Below, piece by piece: positions 1 to 7,506 of a stretch of 16,407 bases of DNA. The position numbers and the translations under genes are program-made. The stretch's first letter is position 1. The number at the start of each line of letters is the position of its first letter. Below the pieces are notes generated by a model that saw nothing but the letters and a program-made list of their open reading frames with translations, did not search any database and was not told the DNA's origin. The stretch is from Lachnospiraceae bacterium (lineage in GTDB: Bacteria > Bacillota > Clostridia > Lachnospirales > Lachnospiraceae): assembly GCA_003489085.1 (NCBI GenBank), contig DNJM01000087.1, forward strand, positions 1 to 16,407. Direction: 5' to 3'.

Positions 1-36
1 GAATCCGGCAATTCCTTTCACTATTTTCCCCTGCAT
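1..36 (-). CDS. rsgA: Ribosome biogenesis GTPase RsgA, N-terminal 12 codons only (partial)
   Basis: The gene starts at an ATG at 34-36 and reads MQGKIVKGIAGF before leaving the window, so only the first 12 residues are visible. This matches the usual start of clostridial RsgA, the opening strand of its N-terminal OB-fold. An AGAGG ribosome binding site sits a few bases upstream of the ATG. RsgA is a circularly permuted GTPase that acts in late maturation of the 30S subunit. It lies 37 nt downstream of prkC on the same strand, its standard place in Firmicutes. The GTPase domain cannot be seen, so the call rests on the N-terminal peptide and on position. Confidence 0.82.
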   Translation of the reverse strand, partial: MQGKIVKGIAGF

Positions 37-73
37 AGATACCTCTGTCCTGCAAATGTATATCGATCAGCTG

Positions 74-2200
74 CTAATTGCCGGAACCAGAGTCGTCTGC
101 ATCCGGAGAGGATGGTCTTGGCCCATTGCTGATAATAACCGTGACGGTAGATCCTTCTTCGACTTCCGTACCCTCCGGCGGGTTCGAAGAAATGATACAT
201 CCGGCCTGAATCTCGTCATTATAGACTCTGTCTCCTACTTCCATGACAAGCCCTGCATTTGTCAGGAGATTCCGCACGTTTGCTTCGGAATTCCCTATAA
301 TATACGGTACCGTCGGTTTCGCTTTCGGTCTTTCGCCCTTGCTTACCACAATATCTACGCTGGTACCTTTATCCACTTTTGTACCATTATTAATACCCTG
401 GGCAATGACTTCCCCTGCCGGCTTATCACTGTATTCCTCCGTTACATTTCCTACCTGCAGCTGATTATTCGTCAGAAGCTGCACGGCGGCATCCTGTTTC
501 TTACCAACCAGGGACGGGACTTCTACCTGTCCTTTTCCCTTGCTGATATACAGAGTCACCTTCGCATCCTTCGTTGTTTCCGTATTTGCCTCCGGACTTG
601 TCTTGATGACCTTTCCATTATCCACATTATCGTCCTCGACCAGCTGCGGCGTGATATTACTTTCCTTAATTCCCTTTTCTACCAGGGCTTTCACAGCATC
701 ATCTTCCGTCATATTCGATACATCCGGCATCGTGATCTTCTCCCCGATCAAACCGGTGCTGATAGTCAGCTGAATCCGGGTATTCTTCTTCACCTTCTCA
801 CCAGGCGCCACATCCTGCTCACAGATCAGGCCTTCCTTATACTCCTTGGATTCTGCTTCCTTAATCGGTGTCTTATAGCCAAGTCCTTTTTCATTCAGCA
901 ATTTGATGGCTTCTTCCTTCGTCTTCCCGCAGACATTCGGCATCTTCACGGTATCCTCTTCCGTCTTGTCTATTCCGATGCCGCTTCCGCCGAACTTCAG
1001 CAGGCCGGTTGCCTTTCCAACCATAAATAATACAACAAATATGATCAGAACCGCTACAACAGCCGTCAGAATCTTCATGATCTTATTCATGCCCGGATTC
1101 ATTTCATCGGACTTCCCTCTGCTGCGGCCGGAACGTGCCGGTCTTACCTCATCATCTTCTTCATCCTCGTCATCCTCATAGGAATCTGTTTCATATGCTC
1201 CGGCATCGTAATCTTCTTCCTCACCGTCATACTCATCATCATATTCTTCTGCATCATCGTATTCTTCTGCATAAGATGTATCGTATCCTGCTCTTCTGCG
1301 AATCCGGTCGAGCTCCTCCTGGGATGCCATCGTCGTGCTCCCCATACCGTCCGCAGAGCTGATAGAGACAAACCGCCCATTCGGATCCACCAGTGACCGT
1401 TTCAAATCTGCAATCAATGCAGTCATATTCGGATAGCGCAGATCCGGATTCTTCTGTGTACATTTTAAAATAATCTGCTCCAGACTATACGGCATGCCCG
1501 GAACCAGTGCGGACGGCGGTACGATCTGCTCATTCAGATGTTTCACTGCTACTGCTACTGCAGAATCACCATCGAACGGTACCTGACCGGTCACCATCTC
1601 ATACAAAGTAATGCCGGTGGAATAGATGTCGCTCTTTACATCACTGAATCCGCCTCTGGCCTGCTCCGGAGAGGTATAATGTACAGATCCCAGCACATTG
1701 GTCGTAACCGTATGAGAGGTCGCTGCCTTGGCGATTCCGAAGTCAGTCACCTTCACCTTTCCTTCTTTGGAAATAATGACATTCTGCGGTTTAATATCCC
1801 TGTGAATAATCTGTTTCTGATGGGCTGCATCGATTCCTGCACAGATCTGAATGGCAATGCTGATGACCTCCTTAGCGGAAAGCCTTCCCTTTTTCTCTAT
1901 ATATTCCTTCAGCGTGATGCCTTCTACCAACTCCATTACAATATAATAAAGTCCTCTGTCCACGCCTACGTCATAAACATTCACCACATTCGGATGCATC
2001 AGACCTGCCGCCGACTGTGCTTCTGACTGGAACTTTCTGACAAATGTTTCATCCTCGCGGAATTCCCGTTTCAGAACCTTTACAGCTACATAACGGTTCA
2101 ATTTCTGATCCATAGCGCGATATACGTCCGCCATTCCGCCGGCTCCGATCCTCTCCCCGATCACATACCGCTTTCCCAGTACTACGCCTTCTTTTATCAT
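74..2200 (-). CDS. prkC: PASTA-domain serine/threonine protein kinase PrkC/Stk
   Basis: This 708-residue membrane kinase senses peptidoglycan fragments or lipid II outside the cell and phosphorylates proteins inside. The N-terminal kinase domain (about 10-270) is intact: glycine loop IGAGGMADVY at 18-27, lysine K41, catalytic HRDIKPQN at 133-140, DFG at 153-155 and APE-like SPE at 177-179. A charged linker follows (about 276-375), containing an unusually acidic, tyrosine-rich stretch at 307-351. One transmembrane helix lies at about 376-395. Outside are four PASTA repeats (about 417-483, 489-555, 559-622, 629-693) and a short Ser/Asp/Gly tail. Repeats 1 and 4 carry cysteines (C424, C460, C668). 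The ATG overlaps the stop codon of the phosphatase gene by 4 nt (ATGA), so kinase and phosphatase should be made together. The start has a fair AGAGGTG site. Confidence 0.96.
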   Translation of the reverse strand: MIKEGVVLGKRYVIGERIGAGGMADVYRAMDQKLNRYVAVKVLKREFREDETFVRKFQSEAQSAAGLMHPNVVNVYDVGVDRGLYYIVMELVEGITLKEYIEKKGRLSAKEVISIAIQICAGIDAAHQKQIIHRDIKPQNVIISKEGKVKVTDFGIAKAATSHTVTTNVLGSVHYTSPEQARGGFSDVKSDIYSTGITLYEMVTGQVPFDGDSAVAVAVKHLNEQIVPPSALVPGMPYSLEQIILKCTQKNPDLRYPNMTALIADLKRSLVDPNGRFVSISSADGMGSTTMASQEELDRIRRRAGYDTSYAEEYDDAEEYDDEYDGEEEDYDAGAYETDSYEDDEDEEDDEVRPARSGRSRGKSDEMNPGMNKIMKILTAVVAVLIIFVVLFMVGKATGLLKFGGSGIGIDKTEEDTVKMPNVCGKTKEEAIKLLNEKGLGYKTPIKEAESKEYKEGLICEQDVAPGEKVKKNTRIQLTISTGLIGEKITMPDVSNMTEDDAVKALVEKGIKESNITPQLVEDDNVDNGKVIKTSPEANTETTKDAKVTLYISKGKGQVEVPSLVGKKQDAAVQLLTNNQLQVGNVTEEYSDKPAGEVIAQGINNGTKVDKGTSVDIVVSKGERPKAKPTVPYIIGNSEANVRNLLTNAGLVMEVGDRVYNDEIQAGCIISSNPPEGTEVEEGSTVTVIISNGPRPSSPDADDSGSGN

Positions 2201-2943
2201 ACACTCACCTCTACTTCACCTGCAAATGGTTCTGCCAGAACCACCCCTATATTATCCCGGCCGCCATTTTCATTTGCACGGTTGATTAACTGCTCTACAC
2301 CATCGACTACGTCCCGGCGGCTTTTTACAATCCGGAAGAGCTCCGCATCCTCCACCATATTGCTGAGTCCGTCCGTACACATCAGTATAACGTCTCCTTT
2401 ATGCAGACGATACTCAAAGAAATCAATCTCTACGTCTTCCTTGCCTCCGATTGCTCTGGTAATGATATTCTTGTCCGGATGGTTTCGCGCCTCCTCTGCC
2501 TTGATTCCGCCCAGACGTACCATTTCCTCAACCAGCGAATGGTCTCTGGAAAGCTGCCGGATCTCTTTTCCAATTACATAGAGACGGCTGTCTCCGACAT
2601 TGGCAAAATACAGAGTATGCTCTATAATAGTTGCAACAACCAGCGTCGTGCCCATTCCTTCCAGTTTAATATCTCTGGAAGCTGCTTCTATCAGCTTATG
2701 GTTCGCTGTCTGAACAGCTTTCCGGATCAGCGCCTCCGGTCCGTCCTCCAGACTGTTCTTTAACTCCTCGCAAAGCACCTCTACTGTGTATTTAGAAGCA
2801 AAGTCGCCTGCCTTATGTCCGCCCATCCCATCCGCTACCACCAGAAGATTCGGAATATTGCCGATCGGTCCGGTTGAAATGTATACGTAGTCCTGATTGA
2901 TTTCCCGCTTTCTTCCGACATCCGTCATTGAAAATGCTTTCAT
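2197..2943 (-). CDS. stp: PP2C-family (PPM) protein serine/threonine phosphatase, partner of PrkC
   Basis: This 248-residue cytoplasmic phosphatase removes phosphate from Ser/Thr residues modified by PrkC, using two Mn/Mg ions. The standard PPM motifs are present in order: RxxNQD with D18, DGMGGH at 38-43, GMGTT at 97-101, ANVGDSR at 115-120, SRDHS at 132-136, CTDGL at 189-193 with D191, and GGRDN at 227-231 with D230. The length is usual for bacterial Stp/PrpC. The gene overlaps prkC by 4 nt and lies 15 nt after rlmN. An AGGAGG site about 6 nt upstream fixes the ATG start. No transmembrane segment is seen. Confidence 0.96.
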   Translation of the reverse strand: MKAFSMTDVGRKREINQDYVYISTGPIGNIPNLLVVADGMGGHKAGDFASKYTVEVLCEELKNSLEDGPEALIRKAVQTANHKLIEAASRDIKLEGMGTTLVVATIIEHTLYFANVGDSRLYVIGKEIRQLSRDHSLVEEMVRLGGIKAEEARNHPDKNIITRAIGGKEDVEIDFFEYRLHKGDVILMCTDGLSNMVEDAELFRIVKSRRDVVDGVEQLINRANENGGRDNIGVVLAEPFAGEVEVSV

Positions 2944-2958
2944 AAAATCCTCCTGACC

Positions 2959-3996
2959 CTAAACCTTATCCTTCGCATAACGTCTTCTTAACTGTCCACA
3001 GGCTCCGTCAATATCAGAACCCATTTCTCTTCTAATAGTAACATTAATTCCGCTTTTTTCAAGTTTATTTTTGAAATTTACGGCACTTTCACGGCTGGGA
3101 CGTACAAAATCCCTTTCTTTGATCGGATTCACCGGAATCAGGTTTAAATGGCAGTTCTTTCCTTTCAAAAGCTGGATCAGTTCCCTTTCATCCTCCGGCA
3201 TATCATTGACTCCATGAACCAGACTGTATTCAAAGGACATTCTGCGGCCTGTTTCCCGAAAATATTCCTCACAGGCTTCCATCACTTCATCCAGCCCGTA
3301 TTTATTTGCAATCGGCATCAGGGCACTCCGCTTCTCCTGCGTCGCTCCGTGCAGGGACAGAGCAAGTGTAATCTGAAAATGCTCCTTTGCCAGCCGTTTC
3401 ATATTCGGCACAATTCCGCAGGTTGACAGTGTAATATTTCGCTGGCTGATATGAAGACCATTCTCATCGCTCAGCATATGAATAAACTGCACCATATTAT
3501 CATAGTTATCCAAAGGCTCACCGGTTCCCATCACTACCACATTGGAAACCCGCTCTCCGGAAATCTTCTGTACCTGGTAAATCTGCCCTAACATTTCTCC
3601 CGGTGTCAGGTTCCTGATCAGTCCGCCCAGAGTAGAGGCACAGAACCGGCAGCCCATCCGGCAGCCCGCCTGAGAAGAAATACAGACAGAATTGCCGTGC
3701 TTATATTTCATCAGCACGCTTTCCACCATATTTCCATCCTGCAGTTCAAATAAAAACTTATTCGTCCCATCCAGCTTTGAGATCTGACGTTCCACCAGCT
3801 TCGCCGGGCAGATCTCGTATTCTGCTTCCAGCTTTTCCCGCAGACTTTTGGAAAGGTTTGTCATCTCATCGAATGCATCAGCCAGTTTCACATGCAGCCA
3901 TTCATATATCTGTCTGCTGCGGAACGGCTTTTCACCTATCCGCTGCATTTCCTCCTGCAGCTGCTGTATAGTAAATGAACGGATATCCTTCTTCAT
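2959..3996 (-). CDS. rlmN: Dual-specificity RNA methyltransferase RlmN (23S A2503 / tRNA A37 C2-methylation)
   Basis: This 345-residue radical SAM enzyme makes 2-methyladenosine at A2503 of 23S rRNA and at A37 of some tRNAs. The [4Fe-4S] cluster motif is C112-x3-C116-x2-C119. The second functional pair is also present: C105, seven residues before the cluster as in the family, and C333 near the C-terminus in GACGQL, the residue that forms the methylene/RNA adduct. GTGEPL and the STCGIVPNM segment are typical of RlmN. The close homologue Cfr (8-methyladenosine, antibiotic resistance) is less likely given the conserved housekeeping place and RlmN-type motifs. The ATG shares one base with the rsmB stop (TGATG), and the ribosome binding site is weak, so translation probably depends on coupling to rsmB. 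Confidence 0.95.
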   Translation of the reverse strand: MKKDIRSFTIQQLQEEMQRIGEKPFRSRQIYEWLHVKLADAFDEMTNLSKSLREKLEAEYEICPAKLVERQISKLDGTNKFLFELQDGNMVESVLMKYKHGNSVCISSQAGCRMGCRFCASTLGGLIRNLTPGEMLGQIYQVQKISGERVSNVVVMGTGEPLDNYDNMVQFIHMLSDENGLHISQRNITLSTCGIVPNMKRLAKEHFQITLALSLHGATQEKRSALMPIANKYGLDEVMEACEEYFRETGRRMSFEYSLVHGVNDMPEDERELIQLLKGKNCHLNLIPVNPIKERDFVRPSRESAVNFKNKLEKSGINVTIRREMGSDIDGACGQLRRRYAKDKV

Positions 3997-5357
3997 CAGT
4001 TTTTCCCGCCTTTCCGGAACTTTGCTATAAAGAACCCATCACTGTTATGCACACCAGGAAGCAGCTGCAGGGTATTCTCCTGAATGGCTTCCCGCAGCAC
4101 AGGACACAGGCTGTCCGCAAAGGACACGGCTTCAAATTCCGGATGCGTCTTCAAAAACCAGCTTACATTTCCCTGATTTTCTGCTTCATGTATGGTACAG
4201 GTGCTGTAGACAAGCGTACCGCCCGGCTTTACATAGCGGCAGACCGTATGTAGAATCTCCTGCTGAAGCTTTACCAGCTCCTGCTGTATCTCCGATGTCA
4301 TCCGATACTTCAGATCCGTCTTTTTCCCGACCACGCCAAGACCCGAACAGGGAAGATCCGCTATCACTACGTCTGCCTTTTCCTCCGATGCCGGATCCAA
4401 TACTGTGGCATCCTGGCAGACGGCCCGAATGTTCTTAAGCTGCAGACGCCTGATATTCTCTTCCATCAGGCTGACCTTGTATGCTGTCAGGTCTCTGGCT
4501 TCCACCATTCCCGTACCCTGCAGCTTCTCCGCCAGATGGACAGCCTTTCCTCCCGGTGCGGCACAGACATCGATCACCCGGTCTCCCTTGCTTACACCGG
4601 CAACCTCCGCTACCAGCATAGAGCTTAGATCCTGCACCTGGAAATCTCCCTCCCGAAAGCATTCCAGCGCTCCCAGATAATCCAGCCCCCGAATCGTAAG
4701 TGCATAAGGGAGATAGGGATGCACCGATGCTTCCACTCCTTCATCTGCGAGCTTTCGGATCAATTCTTCCGGTGCCTGATGCTCCAGATTGCAGCGGATA
4801 ATAAGCGGCTTATCCTTTTGGAATTCTGCCAGCATTCTTTCCGTTATCTGCCTTCCATACCGCGGAAGCCACTGTGCCAGAATCCATTCCGGCATCGAAT
4901 AGCGGACAGACAGATATGCGGTCTCATCAGACTCCTCCGGCCAGACGATCGCCTCCGGATGCCGGCTGATATTACGCAGTACACCATTTACGAAACCCTT
5001 CAGTGTAGCAAATCCTCTCTTCTGTGCCAGCTTTACCGCTTCATTGCAGACAGCAGAAGCAGGAACGCTGTCCATATACCGTAGCTGATAGACTGCGCTC
5101 CTTAAGATGTTCCGGATTACCGGTTTCATTTTATTTATTTTGATACTGGAAAACTGATTGATCACATAATCCAGCTCCAGCATATGCTCCAGAGTTCCCT
5201 CTGTCACACGGGTAATGAAAGCCCGTTCCCGTTTCTCCAGATACTGATACTTTGTCAGAACATTCTGCAGTGCGATATGGCTTTTCACCTGGTTTCTGGT
5301 GACTTCCAGCAGGATATCCAGCACCAGCTCCCGTTCATTTGTCTGCTTGTTAGTCAT
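3996..5357 (-). CDS. rsmB: 16S rRNA m5C967 methyltransferase RsmB (NusB domain + Sun methyltransferase)
   Basis: This 453-residue enzyme transfers methyl from SAM to C5 of cytosine 967 (E. coli numbering) in 16S rRNA. An N-terminal NusB-like helical RNA-binding domain (about 8-130, with VNGVLRNI at 123-130) is followed by a NOL1/NOP2/Sun methyltransferase domain. The SAM site DVCAAPGGK is at 263-271. Motif IV DLPCSGLG is at 334-341 with C337, and motif VI STCTIHEAEN carries the nucleophile C387. The ATG lies 8 nt inside the end of the protease gene and is preceded by GGGAGGAAG. The length matches the family. Confidence 0.95.
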   Translation of the reverse strand: MTNKQTNERELVLDILLEVTRNQVKSHIALQNVLTKYQYLEKRERAFITRVTEGTLEHMLELDYVINQFSSIKINKMKPVIRNILRSAVYQLRYMDSVPASAVCNEAVKLAQKRGFATLKGFVNGVLRNISRHPEAIVWPEESDETAYLSVRYSMPEWILAQWLPRYGRQITERMLAEFQKDKPLIIRCNLEHQAPEELIRKLADEGVEASVHPYLPYALTIRGLDYLGALECFREGDFQVQDLSSMLVAEVAGVSKGDRVIDVCAAPGGKAVHLAEKLQGTGMVEARDLTAYKVSLMEENIRRLQLKNIRAVCQDATVLDPASEEKADVVIADLPCSGLGVVGKKTDLKYRMTSEIQQELVKLQQEILHTVCRYVKPGGTLVYSTCTIHEAENQGNVSWFLKTHPEFEAVSFADSLCPVLREAIQENTLQLLPGVHNSDGFFIAKFRKGGKN

Positions 5358-6057
5358 CGCGGCGTCTTCCTCCCGTCAGGATCAGGATTCTGAGCAGCTG
5401 CAGGATCGCACTGGCGGCTCCTGCCACATACGTAAAAGCTGCCGCGCCCAGCACCTTCTTCGCTGCATGGAGCTCATCTTCATTCAGCATACCGGTTGTT
5501 CCGAGAACCCGGATAGCCCGCCCGGAGGCATTAAATTCCACAGGGAGTGTAACCAGCTGGAACAATACAGAAGCAGAGAATGCCAGAATACCCAGATTGA
5601 TCAAAAGTGCAGAGGAATTTCCCCCGATAAACAGTCCCATGATAATCAGAGGCCACGCAATTGTAGAGCCGAAATTTGCAATCGGTACGATCGCTCCCCG
5701 GATAGAAAGTGGGGCATAATGTGCTGCATGCTGGATCGCATGACCGCATTCATGCGCAGCGACACCAACTGCAGATACCGAAGTGGAATTGTAGGTGGAA
5801 TCGGAAAGACGCAGCACCTTGCTGCGCGGATCATAGTGATCTGTCAGATTCCCGGAGACCCGTTCAATACGCACATCCGTAATCCCCGCCTGCCTGAGTA
5901 CCCGTTCCGCGGCCTCCCGTCCGGTCATACCCATATGATTTTTTACATAGGAATACCGATGAAAGGTCGATTTCACCTTTGCAGATGCGGCCATACAGAT
6001 GACAACACCAATCAGTACCAATATATAGGTTGGATCCCAAAACATAGGATAATACAT
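5350..6057 (-). CDS. YugP-family membrane zinc metallopeptidase (Zn_peptidase_2)
   Basis: This is a 235-residue predicted integral membrane protein. A first hydrophobic helix lies at about 10-27, then a soluble segment with the zinc protease signature HECGH at 102-106, then hydrophobic stretches at about 122-145, 150-172 and 204-228. A conserved-looking LPVEFNASGRA segment (E174) between the later helices could supply a further zinc ligand. The layout matches the YugP/Zn_peptidase_2 family; substrate and role are not established. It shares one base with the end of fmt (TAATG) and overlaps rsmB by 8 nt, so it is made with translation and rRNA-modification genes. A function in quality control of membrane proteins is only a guess. 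Confidence 0.88.
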   Translation of the reverse strand: MYYPMFWDPTYILVLIGVVICMAASAKVKSTFHRYSYVKNHMGMTGREAAERVLRQAGITDVRIERVSGNLTDHYDPRSKVLRLSDSTYNSTSVSAVGVAAHECGHAIQHAAHYAPLSIRGAIVPIANFGSTIAWPLIIMGLFIGGNSSALLINLGILAFSASVLFQLVTLPVEFNASGRAIRVLGTTGMLNEDELHAAKKVLGAAAFTYVAGAASAILQLLRILILTGGRRRDD

Positions 6058-7010
6058 TATCTCTTCTCCTTCCCGAGCTTATCGCCCGCACATACCTGAT
6101 ATCCTCTTAAGAATGCTCCTGCATCCATTCGTTTCTTACCCGGAATCTGAAGCGCTTTTACTGTCAGGCTTCCTTTACCGGTACATACGGTAAAGCTGTC
6201 TTTGCCGACCGCTGTAATCGTTCCAGGTCTGTCTCCGCAGACATCCTGCATCTCTTCTGTGTCTGCCTGTGCTTCCCAGATCTTCATCGTCTTCCCATTC
6301 CAGTCCGTATACGCACTTGGCCACGGTGTCAAACCACGGATCAGCCGCTCAATCGAGGCTGCATCCTGACTCCAGTCAATCTCTCCCAGCTTCTTATCCA
6401 GCATTCTGGCATAGGCTGTCGGACTCTCCCCCTGCTTTTCAGGTGTTACTGTACCGGCCTCCAGGGCTTTCAGCGTCTTTACACACAGGACGGCCCCGGC
6501 TTCTGCCAGCTTATCATGCAGACTGCCTCCGGTCTCCTTCGGATCCAGCACAACCTCTGTCTTGAAAAGCATATCTCCGGTGTCCAGCCCCTCGTCCATC
6601 TGCATGGTTGTTACACCGCTTATCGCCTCCCCATTGATGACAGCCCACTGGATCGGAGCCGCACCCCGATACTTCGGAAGCAGAGAGGCATGTACATTCA
6701 CACAGCCATATGGTGTCATCGTCAGGATCTCTTTCGGCAGAATCTGCCCAAAAGCAATCACTACCATAATATCCGCATGGTATTCCCGCAGCTTTTCAAC
6801 ACACTCCGGCTCTCTGATCCTTTTCGGCTGGAATACCGGAATTCCATGCCGCAGGGCTGCCTCCTTCACCGGAGTAAACTGCATCTCTTTTCCGCGTCCC
6901 TTCGGCTTATCCGGCTGTGTCACTGCAAGCACTACCTCGTGTCCGGCTTCCACCAGTGCTTCCAGAGTTCCCACAGAAAAATCCGGCGTTCCCATAAAGA
7001 TAATTCTCAT
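6057..7010 (-). CDS. fmt: Methionyl-tRNA formyltransferase
   Basis: This 317-residue enzyme transfers a formyl group from 10-formyl-tetrahydrofolate to Met-tRNAfMet, giving the initiator tRNA. The N-terminal Rossmann-like catalytic domain starts at MRIIFMGTPDF. It contains the tRNA-contacting loop region PKGRGKEMQFTPVK (36-49). The signature NVHASLLPKYRGAAPI (105-120) supplies catalytic N105 and H107, and D144 lies in EGLDTGD. The C-terminal OB-like domain (about 205-317) binds tRNA. The length is typical. The ATG shares one base with the def stop (TAATG) and has a GGAGGAAG ribosome binding site inside def. Pairing with def joins addition and removal of the formyl group. Confidence 0.97.
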   Translation of the reverse strand: MRIIFMGTPDFSVGTLEALVEAGHEVVLAVTQPDKPKGRGKEMQFTPVKEAALRHGIPVFQPKRIREPECVEKLREYHADIMVVIAFGQILPKEILTMTPYGCVNVHASLLPKYRGAAPIQWAVINGEAISGVTTMQMDEGLDTGDMLFKTEVVLDPKETGGSLHDKLAEAGAVLCVKTLKALEAGTVTPEKQGESPTAYARMLDKKLGEIDWSQDAASIERLIRGLTPWPSAYTDWNGKTMKIWEAQADTEEMQDVCGDRPGTITAVGKDSFTVCTGKGSLTVKALQIPGKKRMDAGAFLRGYQVCAGDKLGKEKR

Positions 7011-7480
7011 TACTCTTCCTCCATTATCGTATCATGCAGTCCGCCTTCTACCTTTTCTACATACATATGTCCGTCCAGATGGTCGATTTCATGGCAGAAT
7101 GCTCTTGCCAGTAATTCTTCTCCTTCCAGTTCGATTTCATTCATATCTTCGTCCAGCGCTTTTACCTTGACATAATTCGGACGGGTTACCACACCGGATT
7201 TACCCGGAAGGCTTAAGCAGCCCTCGTCCCCGGTCTGCTCTCCTGCCGTCTCCACAATCTCCGGATTGATCAGGACAATGGGTCCTTCTCCTACATCGAT
7301 GACTACGATCCTTTTCAGAATTCCCACCTGCGGAGCCGCCAGACCAACGCCGCCGGCCTCATACATGGTATCCAGCATATCCCCGATCAGAATCCGGGTA
7401 CGCAGCGTCAGCTTATCCACCGGTTTACACACCTTTGTTAATACTTCATCGCCCATTTCACGAATTTTTCGAATTGCCAT
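7010..7480 (-). CDS. def: Peptide deformylase
   Basis: This 156-residue metalloenzyme removes the formyl group from the N-terminal methionine of new proteins as they leave the ribosome. All three family motifs are intact: GVGLAAPQ at 44-51, EGCLS at 86-90 with metal ligand C88, and HEIDH at 130-134 with ligands H130 and H134 and catalytic E131. The short length and lack of insertions fit the compact type I-like enzymes. An AGGAGG site lies about 10 nt upstream of the ATG. Another ATG directly after the AGGAGG is in a different frame and is too close to use. The gene lies 26 nt after priA and overlaps fmt by one base. Confidence 0.97.
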   Translation of the reverse strand: MAIRKIREMGDEVLTKVCKPVDKLTLRTRILIGDMLDTMYEAGGVGLAAPQVGILKRIVVIDVGEGPIVLINPEIVETAGEQTGDEGCLSLPGKSGVVTRPNYVKVKALDEDMNEIELEGEELLARAFCHEIDHLDGHMYVEKVEGGLHDTIMEEE

Positions 7481-7506
7481 AATGCTTCATCCTCCTGCTT
7501 TATTCT

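Noticed and set aside
56..1030. Plus-strand open frame of 324 codons opposite prkC
   Set aside because: It is antisense to the well-supported PASTA region and transmembrane part of PrkC. Its translation is a low-complexity mix rich in Arg, Leu, Ile and Phe, with no recognisable domain.
1148..1282. DNA repeat or microsatellite inserted into prkC
   Set aside because: The codons for the acidic block are mixed (GAT/GAC/GAA/GAG/TAT/TAC) without an exact repeated unit, and the frame is intact. It is treated as a protein composition feature only.
2959..3996. RlmN homologue as the resistance methyltransferase Cfr
   Set aside because: The motifs and fixed position between rsmB and stp match housekeeping RlmN; nothing indicates transfer.
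5299..6099. Plus-strand open frame of 266 codons opposite the zinc protease
   Set aside because: It is a shadow of the protease gene and parts of its neighbours, with no family resemblance or ribosome binding site.
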